Assembly (NCBI RefSeq): GCF_041429785.1 | Contig: NZ_CP163423.1 | Span: 1,054,001 to 1,118,000 of the forward strand | Reading direction: 5' to 3' | From: Fretibacter rubidus | Lineage (GTDB): Bacteria; Pseudomonadota; Alphaproteobacteria; Caulobacterales; Maricaulaceae | DNA: 64,000 nt | In this document: in pieces, positions 1 to 8,051 of the stretch | Numbering within the stretch: the stretch's first letter is position 1 | How the letters are laid out: each line of letters opens with the position of its first letter | Program-made: the position numbers and the translations under genes | Notes under the pieces: generated by a model | Seen by the model: the letters and a program-made list of their open reading frames with translations, nothing else | The model's database searches: none | What the model was told of the DNA's origin: nothing

Positions 1-1
1 G

Positions 2-1888
2 CATTACCGCGACGCTGCCTTTTGTATTCAGCGCCGCAAAGCGGTCACGGGGTCTACCCCGCTTTATGATATGATATTGTCCTTTGCGGCCAGCTCTGAT
101 GATCCCGTATCGGGCGGACGCCACAAGGTGCTGGGTGGGCTGGATATTATGACGCCGCCACAAACCAGCACAATTGCGTCCCATCTGCCCAAAGCCGTTG
201 GCGCGGCGCATAGCCTTTGTTTAGGGCAGGGCGATATGCCGTCTGATAGCGTCATACTCTGCACATTTGGGGATGCGTCTTCTAATCACTCGACGGCGCA
301 AGGCGCGATAAATGCGGCGGCTTGGGCCGCTTACCAAGGCTCTCCCATGCCGCTTGTTTTTGTCTGTGAAGATAATGACATTGGCATTTCTGTGCGCACG
401 CCAAAGGGATGGATTGCGGCTAATTATTCGCGCCGTCCCGGGCTGCATTATATTGCGTGTGACGGGACCGATATTGCGGACGCTATGCGCGGCGCAAAGG
501 CGGCGGTCAATTATGCGCGTGCGCGGCGACGGCCTGTGTTCCTTCATATGAAAACTGTGCGCCTGATGGGTCATGCGGGCGCGGATATTGAAGCCAAATA
601 TACATCACTGCCCGACATAGAAACCCGCGAAGCGGGGGATCCGTTGCTTAAAACGGCGGCCCATGTCGTGAAGTCTGGCATAATGAGCACCAAAGACATG
701 CTAGGGGCCTATCACGCTATGCGCGCCCGTATTGACCGTGTCGCGGCCGATGTTTTCACGCGGCCAAAGTTGGAGACAGCGGAGGCCATTATGGCCCCGA
801 TTGCGGACGGCGTTCACAAACCGATGCCAGACCTCCCGTCCAAAGACGCGCTTGCGAGCATTGGACTAAACCGCGACGGGCGGCAAATTCCGCTTAATAA
901 GATGCTCAATAAAACCTTGGCCGAGGTCATGCTGACCTATGATAAGGCCTTCGTCTTTGGCGAAGATGTGGCGCGCAAGGGCGGTGTTTACGGGGTCACG
1001 CTTGATCTACTGAAGACCTTTGGCGCGAAACGCGTGCAGGACACGCTTTTGGATGAACAAACCATCCTTGGTATGGCGATTGGTGCCGCGCAAAACGGCT
1101 TTCTGCCTATCCCCGAAATTCAGTTTCTGGCCTATCTCCATAATGCTGAAGATCAAATCAGAGGGGAGGCGGCGACCCTGTCGTTTTTCTCCAACGGACA
1201 ATTCACGAACCCTATGGTTATTCGCATCGCGGGGCTGGGCTACCAACGCGGCTTTGGCGGGCATTTCCATAATGATAATAGTGTGACGGTACTGCGTGAT
1301 ATTCCCGGGCTGATTGTGGCCTGTCCAAGTGGTGCCGATGACGCGCGTAAAATGCTGCGAGAGGTTACGCGCCTTGCTCATGTTGAGCGGCGCGTTTGTG
1401 TCTTTCTGGAACCCATTGCGCTTTACGGCACGACCGATATTCATGACGGCGACAAAGCGTGGACAGGCACATATGTGCCGCCCCACGATGATGAGGTCAT
1501 CAAATTTGGCGAAGTCGGCCAATACGGCGAGGGGACAGAGCTTGCCATCCTAACCTATGGCAATGGCTATTATTTGTCACGACAAGCGGACAAAGACTTG
1601 GGAATGAAAACACGCATTATTGATATCCGCTGGCTTGCGCCGCTGCCGATGAACGCGATTTTGCAGGCTGTTAAACTTTGCAAACATATCCTCATCGTTG
1701 ATGAATGCCGTCGTTCGGGTAGTCTATCAGAAGAAATAATGGCGCAATTAATTGAGCACGGTATCACCGCACCCATGGCGCGTGTGACAGGCCATGATAG
1801 CTTTATCCCGCTGGGCAATGCAGCCTATGCTGTGATGCCGTCGGTTGATGATATTAAAGCCGCAGCGGAGGCGCTTTGTGGGACATAA
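2..1888 (+). CDS. 2-oxoacid dehydrogenase E1, fused alpha and beta subunits (5' partial)
   Basis: Thiamine-diphosphate-dependent E1 of a 2-oxoacid (branched-chain type) dehydrogenase complex: decarboxylates a 2-oxoacid and passes the acyl group to lipoyl-E2, giving acyl-CoA. The frame is open to the window edge, so the start lies upstream; codons before the first ATG (position 71) already read as E1 sequence (HYRDAAF, then TPLYD). The alpha half carries DPVSGGRHK, TSTIASHLPKAVGAA and a ThDP/Mg-binding segment beginning GDASSNH. The beta half starts near position 890 (AEVMLTYDKAFVFGEDVARKGG) and has the DTLLDE and GFGGHFHNDNS segments. This single-chain fusion is a known form in Alphaproteobacteria and Bacteroidetes. 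The stop overlaps the next gene by 11 bases, so the two are probably one operon. The 2-oxoacid used cannot be told from sequence; no E2 or E3 is in view. Confidence 0.9.
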   Translation, partial: HYRDAAFCIQRRKAVTGSTPLYDMILSFAASSDDPVSGGRHKVLGGLDIMTPPQTSTIASHLPKAVGAAHSLCLGQGDMPSDSVILCTFGDASSNHSTAQGAINAAAWAAYQGSPMPLVFVCEDNDIGISVRTPKGWIAANYSRRPGLHYIACDGTDIADAMRGAKAAVNYARARRRPVFLHMKTVRLMGHAGADIEAKYTSLPDIETREAGDPLLKTAAHVVKSGIMSTKDMLGAYHAMRARIDRVAADVFTRPKLETAEAIMAPIADGVHKPMPDLPSKDALASIGLNRDGRQIPLNKMLNKTLAEVMLTYDKAFVFGEDVARKGGVYGVTLDLLKTFGAKRVQDTLLDEQTILGMAIGAAQNGFLPIPEIQFLAYLHNAEDQIRGEAATLSFFSNGQFTNPMVIRIAGLGYQRGFGGHFHNDNSVTVLRDIPGLIVACPSGADDARKMLREVTRLAHVERRVCVFLEPIALYGTTDIHDGDKAWTGTYVPPHDDEVIKFGEVGQYGEGTELAILTYGNGYYLSRQADKDLGMKTRIIDIRWLAPLPMNAILQAVKLCKHILIVDECRRSGSLSEEIMAQLIEHGITAPMARVTGHDSFIPLGNAAYAVMPSVDDIKAAAEALCGT

Positions 1889-2915
1889 AAAACAAACAGC
1901 TGTCATTATTTGTCCGGGTCGCGGAACCTATAATGCGGATGAAATTGGCTATCTAAGCCGCTATCATTCAGACAAAGCGGCCTTCATTGATATGATAGAC
2001 CGCGTGCGCGCTGATGCTGGGCAAGAGGCGATTTCAAAGCTTGACGCTATGGCCAAGTTCTCGCCCTCCACTCACGGCACGGGTGATAATGCATCACTCT
2101 TGATTTATGCCTGCGCGCTGGCTGATTATTTCAGTATTAACAGAGACTTATACGACATTGTTGGTGTGACTGGTAATAGCATGGGTTGGTATTTATCGCT
2201 GGCTGTTTCAGGTGCAATATCACTGGAAGACGGCGCGCGATTGGTCAATGGTATGGGCCGTATTATGACGGAGCACGGCCAAGGTGGACAGGTTGTTTAC
2301 AGTGTCGTTGATGATGATTGGCGGCCCGATAGATCTAAGCAAAAACACGTCGATGACGCGCTGTCGATGATTGGCGATGTGTCGATTGAAACCTCTATCC
2401 ATCTGGGTGGTATGCATGTTTTTGCAGGCGGTGATCGCGGGATAAAACATTTGCTATCATCGCTGCCGCGCGGCGGAAACTTTCCCTTTCAACTCCGCGG
2501 GCATAGCGCCTTTCACAGCTCTAAACTCGACCATATTATCCCCATGGCTCAAGACACATTCAGCCGTGACTTATTTAAGTCTCCGCGCTTTCCAATGATT
2601 GACGGGCAGGGCAATATTTGGGCACTACACAGCACAGATATTGACGCGCTTTATAATTACACATTAGGCGCGCAAATTAATTCGACCTATGATTTTTCGC
2701 GCGCCGTGCAAAACGCCGCCCATGAATTTGCGCCTGATGTTTTCATCGTGCTTGGCCCTGGCGGCACTATGGGTGCCCCTGTTGCGCAAAGCTTGATTGC
2801 TAAGAATTGGCGCGGGCTGTCTGGCAAAACTGATTTTCAGAACCGTCAAAAAGACGCACCCATAATTCTGTCTATGGGTCGCGAAGAAAACCGCAATCTG
2901 GTAATAACATCCTAA
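1878..2915 (+). CDS. FabD-like acyl-carrier-protein acyltransferase paralog
   Basis: Alpha/beta-hydrolase-type acyltransferase related to FabD (345 aa from the start chosen here). I choose GTG at 1878 because GGAG lies 7 bases upstream (1867-1870) and FabD homology begins at once (ICPGRGTYN, like FPGQGSQ); an in-frame ATG at 1845 would extend into E1. The nucleophile is S101 in GNSMG (GHSLG in true FabD) and the catalytic His is H213 in AFHSS. Side by side with the FabD at 58.8 kb, ISLEDGARLVNGMG aligns with ISLSDTARLLRLRG, so the Arg that holds the malonyl carboxylate in FabD is M126 here. That argues against malonyl and for an uncharged acyl substrate (inference). It sits between the E1 gene (11-base overlap) and gcdH (12-base gap). 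Confidence 0.75.
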   Translation: MGHKKQTAVIICPGRGTYNADEIGYLSRYHSDKAAFIDMIDRVRADAGQEAISKLDAMAKFSPSTHGTGDNASLLIYACALADYFSINRDLYDIVGVTGNSMGWYLSLAVSGAISLEDGARLVNGMGRIMTEHGQGGQVVYSVVDDDWRPDRSKQKHVDDALSMIGDVSIETSIHLGGMHVFAGGDRGIKHLLSSLPRGGNFPFQLRGHSAFHSSKLDHIIPMAQDTFSRDLFKSPRFPMIDGQGNIWALHSTDIDALYNYTLGAQINSTYDFSRAVQNAAHEFAPDVFIVLGPGGTMGAPVAQSLIAKNWRGLSGKTDFQNRQKDAPIILSMGREENRNLVITS

Positions 2916-2927
2916 AAGGAGCCCCGC

Positions 2928-4133
2928 ATGGCCGTCACACATTTACATAACGATACATCAGAGCCCCTAACACATCGTTGGGAAGATCCGCTGTTTCTTG
3001 AAGAGCAATTGACCGAGGAAGAGCGCATGATCCGCGACATGGCGCGCGCCTATTGCACGGATAAGCTCATGCCGCGCGTTATTTCGGCGAACCGCGAAGA
3101 ACGCTTTGACCGTGAGATTTTCACGGAAATGGGCGAGCTTGGCTTGCTGGGCGCGATGGTTGACGAGCAATACGGCGGTATTGGTGCTTCTCATGTGGTT
3201 TACGGTCTTGTCGCGCGCGAGGTTGAACGTGTGGATAGCGGTTACCGCTCTATGATGTCCGTGCAAAGCTCGCTCGTGATGTACCCGATTGAGGCTTTTG
3301 GCTCTGATGAGCAGAAGACAAAATACCTGCCGAAACTGGCCACGGGAGAGCATATCGGTTGTTTTGGCCTTACGGAAACGGACGGCGGATCTGATCCGGG
3401 CGCGATGCGCACCAATGCTGTTGCGGCACCGGGCGGTTATATCCTGAACGGCAGCAAGATGTGGATTACCAACTCCCCTGTTGCGGATATTGCCGTGGTT
3501 TGGGCCAAATTGGACGGGGCCATTCGTGGTTTCATCATTGAAAAGGGTATGAAGGGTTTCACCGCGCCAGAGATCAAAGGCAAGCAGAGCCTGCGCGCAT
3601 CGATTACGGGCGAGCTAGCTTTCGATGATTGTTTTGTGCCCGAAGAAAACCTTTTGCCGAATGTCAAAGGCCTGCGCGGACCGTTCTCATGCCTAAACAA
3701 GGCTCGCTACGGGATTAGCTGGGGCGCGATGGGCGCGGCAGAATTTTGCTGGCACGCCGCGCGCGATTACGCCATGGAACGCATTGTTTTTGGCAAACCG
3801 ATTGCGGCGACGCAGCTGGTGCAGAAAAAACTGGCCGATATGCAAACCGAAATCACGCTGGGCCTTCACGGCTCTCTCGCGCTGGGTCGTGCGCTGGATC
3901 AGGGCGCCTATAGTCCAGAGAGTATCTCTCTCATGAAGCGTAATAATTGCGGCAAAGCGCTCGATATTGCCCGTGTTGCGCGTGATATTCACGGCGGTAA
4001 CGGCATTTCAGAGGAATATCACGTGTTGCGCCACGCCATGAATTTGGAAACGGTCAACACTTATGAAGGCACCCATGATATTCACGCCTTGATATTGGGT
4101 CGTGCCCAAACAGGTATTCAAGCGTTTTTTTAG
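2928..4133 (+). CDS. gcdH: Glutaryl-CoA dehydrogenase
   Basis: FAD-dependent acyl-CoA dehydrogenase, 401 aa, that oxidises and decarboxylates glutaryl-CoA to crotonyl-CoA in lysine/tryptophan breakdown. It has the GCDH-specific [12 protein letters not shown] segment with R107 (the carboxylate-binding Arg of the human enzyme, R94), FAD/substrate motifs [13 protein letters not shown] and [11 protein letters not shown], and the catalytic base E380 in [21 protein letters not shown] strong ribosome site (AAGGAG, 2914-2919) sits before the ATG. It follows the FabD-like gene by 12 bases and is probably co-transcribed with it and E1. Whether the E1 supplies glutaryl-CoA from 2-oxoadipate is open. Confidence 0.92.
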   Translation: MAVTHLHNDTSEPLTHRWEDPLFLEEQLTEEERMIRDMARAYCTDKLMPRVISANREERFDREIFTEMGELGLLGAMVDEQYGGIGASHVVYGLVAREVERVDSGYRSMMSVQSSLVMYPIEAFGSDEQKTKYLPKLATGEHIGCFGLTETDGGSDPGAMRTNAVAAPGGYILNGSKMWITNSPVADIAVVWAKLDGAIRGFIIEKGMKGFTAPEIKGKQSLRASITGELAFDDCFVPEENLLPNVKGLRGPFSCLNKARYGISWGAMGAAEFCWHAARDYAMERIVFGKPIAATQLVQKKLADMQTEITLGLHGSLALGRALDQGAYSPESISLMKRNNCGKALDIARVARDIHGGNGISEEYHVLRHAMNLETVNTYEGTHDIHALILGRAQTGIQAFF

Positions 4134-4194
4134 AGCTGTATTTCACGCCGCTTTTGATTTCAGATTTATTAACAATTGCTGTTAGGGTAAGAGC

Positions 4195-4680
4195 ATGATT
4201 CGGATTGTGCCCCTTTTCGCTGCGGTTGCGGCTCTGTCCACTTTGGCGTCCTGCGCGCAAAGGCCTGGCGGTGTATATCAACCGCAGTTTCAGCCCCGCG
4301 CTGGCCAAGGCCAATATGTGCGCCCTGAATGGCAACGCCCCGCACCAACGCCTGTTATTCCGCCCGTGGATGCGTGCCGGTCTCGGCTTTACGCAGGGTT
4401 GTTGGGGCAGCATGAAGGCGCGATTTACATTCCGGGACTACCGGGACGGAAACGTATCCTAAAGCCCGCTACGTTAGAGGATTCCGATATAGAGCAGGTT
4501 ATCGGGATTGACCCCGATCCGTTTCTGGTTGAAGTGCGCGATTATCTGCCCGACCAAAGCCTATACGCGCCCGCCATTCGCACCATAAGCGACCGATTAT
4601 CACTGGGCCCAGAGTTTGAAGACCGCTTGACGATAGAGCTTGATATTGACGGCTACGTCCAAGACATACGCTGCGCTTAA
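4195..4680 (+). CDS. Lipoprotein with peptidase-inhibitor I78-like domain
   Basis: 161 aa with a lipoprotein signal peptide (lipobox LASC, Cys20), so probably anchored in the outer or inner membrane facing the periplasm. The mature part begins with a Gln/Pro-rich stretch (QPQFQPRAGQGQ). The C-terminal part has the outline of the I78 inhibitor family: VDACRSRLYAGLLGQ near residue 60 and DRLTIELDIDGYVQDIRCA at the end, the paired Cys being placed as in I78 proteins. The stretch between is longer than in typical I78 domains, so the assignment is moderate and inhibitory activity is not shown. It converges on the next gene: the two stop codons overlap within one CTTAAG. Confidence 0.55.
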   Translation: MIRIVPLFAAVAALSTLASCAQRPGGVYQPQFQPRAGQGQYVRPEWQRPAPTPVIPPVDACRSRLYAGLLGQHEGAIYIPGLPGRKRILKPATLEDSDIEQVIGIDPDPFLVEVRDYLPDQSLYAPAIRTISDRLSLGPEFEDRLTIELDIDGYVQDIRCA

Positions 4681-5609
4681 GCGGTTTTGCGCTTCGGTGT
4701 TATAAGGCTGCGTTCTGCAAAACGGTTATCCGTCATCACCCGCAACAGCTTGATAAATTCACTTTGTTTCTCAATCGTTTTGCATATGGGCCAGATGGCT
4801 TTGCGGTGGGACTTTGACAATATTGGTCCGTAATGAGCGATGATTTGTTCAGGGGATAGACGCCGCGAGGACAGAGCCAAGACGGTTGCAAATAATAACC
4901 GCTCTTTGGCTCTGTCACACGGGGGACGTTTCAAGCTAAACCCAGCTTTGGGCCGCGTATCTTGAGGCTTAATCAAAGCAATGTTTGCCAGACCTTGCCC
5001 CATATGACAGGTCACAACATCCAACAGTAAGGGCAAATTTTCTTTTTGAAACTCTCGCGGAGCTTCTGCCGCAAAGAGCTTTAATTGTGCGAGTTTGGGC
5101 ACAATATGACCCAGTAAATAGCCAGGCCTATGGCATTCCCGCGGGTCATAATAAAAGATAGGGCGACCCATTTTATCGATATGATAGCTTGGCAATGGGG
5201 CATTTTGCGCTTCGTTAGCCCGTAATGTGTTGTGCGGTGTAATTGCGTATTGGCCAGCGAGCACGGCGTCAGGCAATAATTGCACACGCCAACGCGTCAT
5301 ATTGGTTTGTATGAGGATGCGTTCGAACTCTCGCATCGCCCATTGGAACACGGGCGTTTCGTCATTGTCATCCCATGACGGCAATAAATTGTTCTTTTTC
5401 AAGAGGTTGGGCACTTGCGGTTTGACACACGGACCGTAGGTTTTGACGGACCACAACATCATATCCATGATAAGGTCGACGTTGACGTCACCCATCGGTG
5501 CACGGCTAAAAGGCTTGCTGAGCATAGTCTCATCCCACAATGAACGCGCAGCCCACGCGATTAAATCGTCTTTGTTAATCCAACCCTTCCGCTTTTTTTG
5601 TAGTCTCAT
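4677..5609 (-). CDS. Conserved-looking hypothetical protein
   Basis: 310 aa that I do not recognise. It has no signal peptide or membrane segment and is rich in Lys/Arg, Trp and Pro. It looks mostly helical, with a TPVFQWAMREFERIL segment near residue 85 and a C-terminal Arg/Lys-rich tail. The ATG at 5609 overlaps the end of the upstream ABC-F gene by 35 bases; an alternative ATG at 5525, behind GGGATGAG, would remove the overlap and give 282 aa. Gene order and overlap suggest co-transcription and translational coupling with the ABC-F ATPase, which may hint at a translation-related role, but no function can be assigned. Confidence 0.7.
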   Translation of the reverse strand: MRLQKKRKGWINKDDLIAWAARSLWDETMLSKPFSRAPMGDVNVDLIMDMMLWSVKTYGPCVKPQVPNLLKKNNLLPSWDDNDETPVFQWAMREFERILIQTNMTRWRVQLLPDAVLAGQYAITPHNTLRANEAQNAPLPSYHIDKMGRPIFYYDPRECHRPGYLLGHIVPKLAQLKLFAAEAPREFQKENLPLLLDVVTCHMGQGLANIALIKPQDTRPKAGFSLKRPPCDRAKERLLFATVLALSSRRLSPEQIIAHYGPILSKSHRKAIWPICKTIEKQSEFIKLLRVMTDNRFAERSLITPKRKTA

Positions 5610-7464
5610 AAGCCTCTAGGGCTTCGAGCCATTCCATTTCTAGCGTTTCAATCAACCTTTCATAATTTACCCGATTTTGGGAAAGGGTAACAGCTTTCTC
5701 AGTATTGTTGGTAAACAAATCGGAAACGGATAGCGCCTTATCAATTGCGGCTATCTTGCCTTTTAGGGTCTCTATTTTTGGCTCATAAGATTCTGATTTT
5801 TTGCGTAAAGGGGCGATGCGTTTTCGGGCGTCTGCCGCGTCTTTGCGGGTCTGTTGCGCCTTGGGCAGGGCTTTGTCTTTGGGCTTTTTCGACGCCCGCG
5901 CACGGTCAAGCTGCTCTTGGCGGTAATCTTCCAGCGATCCGTCAAAGGTCTCAACTGTCCCGCTGCGCACGACCCAAAGGCGGTCCACGACAGATTCGAG
6001 CAAATTACGGTCATGGGATATAATCAACACAGCTCCCGTATAGGCGTTGAGCGATTTAATCAGTTCCGCGCGGCTATCCATATCAAGGTGATTAGCAGGT
6101 TCATCCAGCACCAAAAGATGCGGTTGGTGGAAGCCGATGAGGGAGAATAAGAGCCGCGCTTTTTCCCCGCCTGATAAATCACCCGCCGCTGTTTCAGAGT
6201 TTTTTTGCCCCAGACCAAAACTGGCGAGCCGCGCGCGGCGCTGCGCCTCTGTTGCCTCTGGCATCAACTCGCGGATGTGGTCATAGGCGGACTCGGTTGG
6301 GTTCAGCGCGTCAATTTGATGCTGCGCAAAATAGCCGATTTCCATCTTTTTATGACGTTTTATAAAGCCCTCTTGGGCGTTTAAAATTCCCATAATACCT
6401 TTGGCGAATGTTGATTTTCCTTCGCCGTTCTTACCCAATAATCCTATGCGGTCATCAGGCGCGATACGCTGATTAAGCGACCGTAGCACGGCTTTGCCGG
6501 GTTCATATCCAAGCTGCGCATTATCAAACCGCACCATAGGCGGGGAGAGGTGACGCTCTGGGCCCGGCAAATCAATCGGTGCGATGGGGTCGGTGATTAT
6601 GGTTGAAACGGGTGTCATCTTCGCCAGACGTTTAACGCGTGATTGGGCCTGTTTGGCTTTATTGGCTTGCGCGCGAAACCGCGTGACAAAGCTTTCAAGA
6701 TGGCGGCGTTCATCATCTTGTTTGGCGCGCAGGGCCATGTTGAGGCGGATTTGTTCGGCCAATGCGCGCTCAAAACTGTCATAGCCCCCCGCATAGGCGA
6801 ATAATTTTCCTTCGCGCAGATGGGCAATATGAGTAACGCCAGAGTTTAGGAAATCGCGGTCATGGGAGATGATGAAGCACGTACCAGGATAGGTCTTAAT
6901 ATGGGATTCCAACCAGACCGCGCCTTCGACATCCAAATAGTTTGTAGGTTCATCGAGCAGCAAAATATCGGGTTCGGCGAATAACATGGCGGCGAGGGCG
7001 ACCCGCATACGCCAACCGCCCGAAAAATCAGAACATGGTTTTAGCTGCTCTTCGGGATTAAAGCCTAGACCCGTGAGGATGATCGCGGCGCGCGCCTCTG
7101 CGCTATAGGCATCAATATCGCCCAGACGTGTGTGGATATAGGCAATGCGGTGAGGGTCAGTCGCGGTTTCGGCCTCAGACAAAAGTGCGCTGCGTTCTTT
7201 GTCAGCCGCAAGCACAGTATCAATCAGGCTTTCCGGGCCGGACGGTACCTCTTGGTCAACTGCGCCCAACCGTGCGCCTTTCCGAATGGTGATAGAGTCG
7301 TCATGACCATCCACAGATGCCTTGATGAGGTTAAATAATGTCGACTTTCCCGTGCCGTTTCGCCCAACAAGCCCGACCTTTTGACCCTCACTTATGGCTA
7401 GCGTGGCCTGATCAAACAGGACACGGCCTTCGATGCGGTATGTCAGGTCATTAATATGCAACAT
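5575..7464 (-). CDS. ABC-F family ATPase, YheS/Uup type
   Basis: 629 aa soluble protein with two ABC ATPase domains and no membrane segment. ABC-F proteins bind the ribosomal E site and relieve translation problems. The first domain has Walker A GRNGTGKST (residues 35-43), signature FSGGWRMR and LLLDEPTNYLD; the second has GKNGEGKST, LSGGEKARLL and LVLDEPANHLD. The inter-domain linker contains FVTRFRAQANKAKQAQSR, typical of the YheS group. The C-terminal ~90 residues are Lys/Glu-rich and probably coiled-coil, as in Uup/YheS. YheS is the closest match by eye, and Uup cannot be excluded. It is transcribed away from ndk. Confidence 0.88.
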   Translation of the reverse strand: MLHINDLTYRIEGRVLFDQATLAISEGQKVGLVGRNGTGKSTLFNLIKASVDGHDDSITIRKGARLGAVDQEVPSGPESLIDTVLAADKERSALLSEAETATDPHRIAYIHTRLGDIDAYSAEARAAIILTGLGFNPEEQLKPCSDFSGGWRMRVALAAMLFAEPDILLLDEPTNYLDVEGAVWLESHIKTYPGTCFIISHDRDFLNSGVTHIAHLREGKLFAYAGGYDSFERALAEQIRLNMALRAKQDDERRHLESFVTRFRAQANKAKQAQSRVKRLAKMTPVSTIITDPIAPIDLPGPERHLSPPMVRFDNAQLGYEPGKAVLRSLNQRIAPDDRIGLLGKNGEGKSTFAKGIMGILNAQEGFIKRHKKMEIGYFAQHQIDALNPTESAYDHIRELMPEATEAQRRARLASFGLGQKNSETAAGDLSGGEKARLLFSLIGFHQPHLLVLDEPANHLDMDSRAELIKSLNAYTGAVLIISHDRNLLESVVDRLWVVRSGTVETFDGSLEDYRQEQLDRARASKKPKDKALPKAQQTRKDAADARKRIAPLRKKSESYEPKIETLKGKIAAIDKALSVSDLFTNNTEKAVTLSQNRVNYERLIETLEMEWLEALEAYETTKKAEGLD

Positions 7465-7555
7465 GATTGGGTGGTATCACGGCTTGGCATTGGGTCAAGC
7501 CTCCGCTATAGCCGCCCGCAAGATTACTATTCCAAAGCCTTCATAGGAGTTTCCC

Positions 7556-7978
7556 ATGGCTATCCAACGTACATTTTCAATCATTAAACCCGACGCCACA
7601 GCCCGCAACCTAACGGGGGCTGTTAACGCCAAAATCGAAGAAGCAGGCCTGCGCATCATCGCGCAAAAGCGCATCCAGATGAGCAAAGAGCAAGCGGGCG
7701 GTTTCTACGCTGTCCATAAAGAGCGTCCGTTCTACAACGACCTTGTTGACTTCATGGTCAGCGGTCCTGTTGTCGTCCAAGTCCTAGAGGGTGAAAATGC
7801 CATCGCGAAATACCGCGAAGTCATGGGTGCAACGAACCCAGCAGACGCTGATGCAGGCACAATTCGTGCTGAATTTGCGCAAAGCATTGACGCCAACACA
7901 GTTCACGGTTCAGACGCGCCAGAAACAGCAGCCGAAGAAATCCCGTTCTTCTTCTCTGATGACGAAATCGTCGGCTAA
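7556..7978 (+). CDS. ndk: Nucleoside-diphosphate kinase
   Basis: 140 aa, the normal length for Ndk, which transfers the gamma-phosphate of ATP to nucleoside diphosphates through a phosphohistidine. The active-site His is H117 in [12 protein letters not shown], and the N-terminal [14 protein letters not shown] segment is diagnostic. TAGGAG stands 8 bases before the ATG. The gene is monocistronic and ends at a strong intrinsic terminator (7999-8033). It is divergent from the ABC-F gene with about 90 bases between starts. Confidence 0.97.
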   Translation: MAIQRTFSIIKPDATARNLTGAVNAKIEEAGLRIIAQKRIQMSKEQAGGFYAVHKERPFYNDLVDFMVSGPVVVQVLEGENAIAKYREVMGATNPADADAGTIRAEFAQSIDANTVHGSDAPETAAEEIPFFFSDDEIVG

Positions 7979-7998
7979 TTTGCTGTACCGCTAATAAC

Positions 7999-8033
7999 AA
8001 AAAGCCCGCTTAGGTGACTAAGCGGGCTTTTTT
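7999..8033 (+). terminator. Intrinsic terminator after ndk
   Basis: Perfect stem of AAAAGCCCGCTTAG with its complement around a GTGA loop, followed by a T run. Because the stem is flanked by A and T runs it may also stop transcription of the convergent TadG-like gene. Confidence 0.9.
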
Positions 8034-8051
8034 ATTGAACATGCGCATGCG

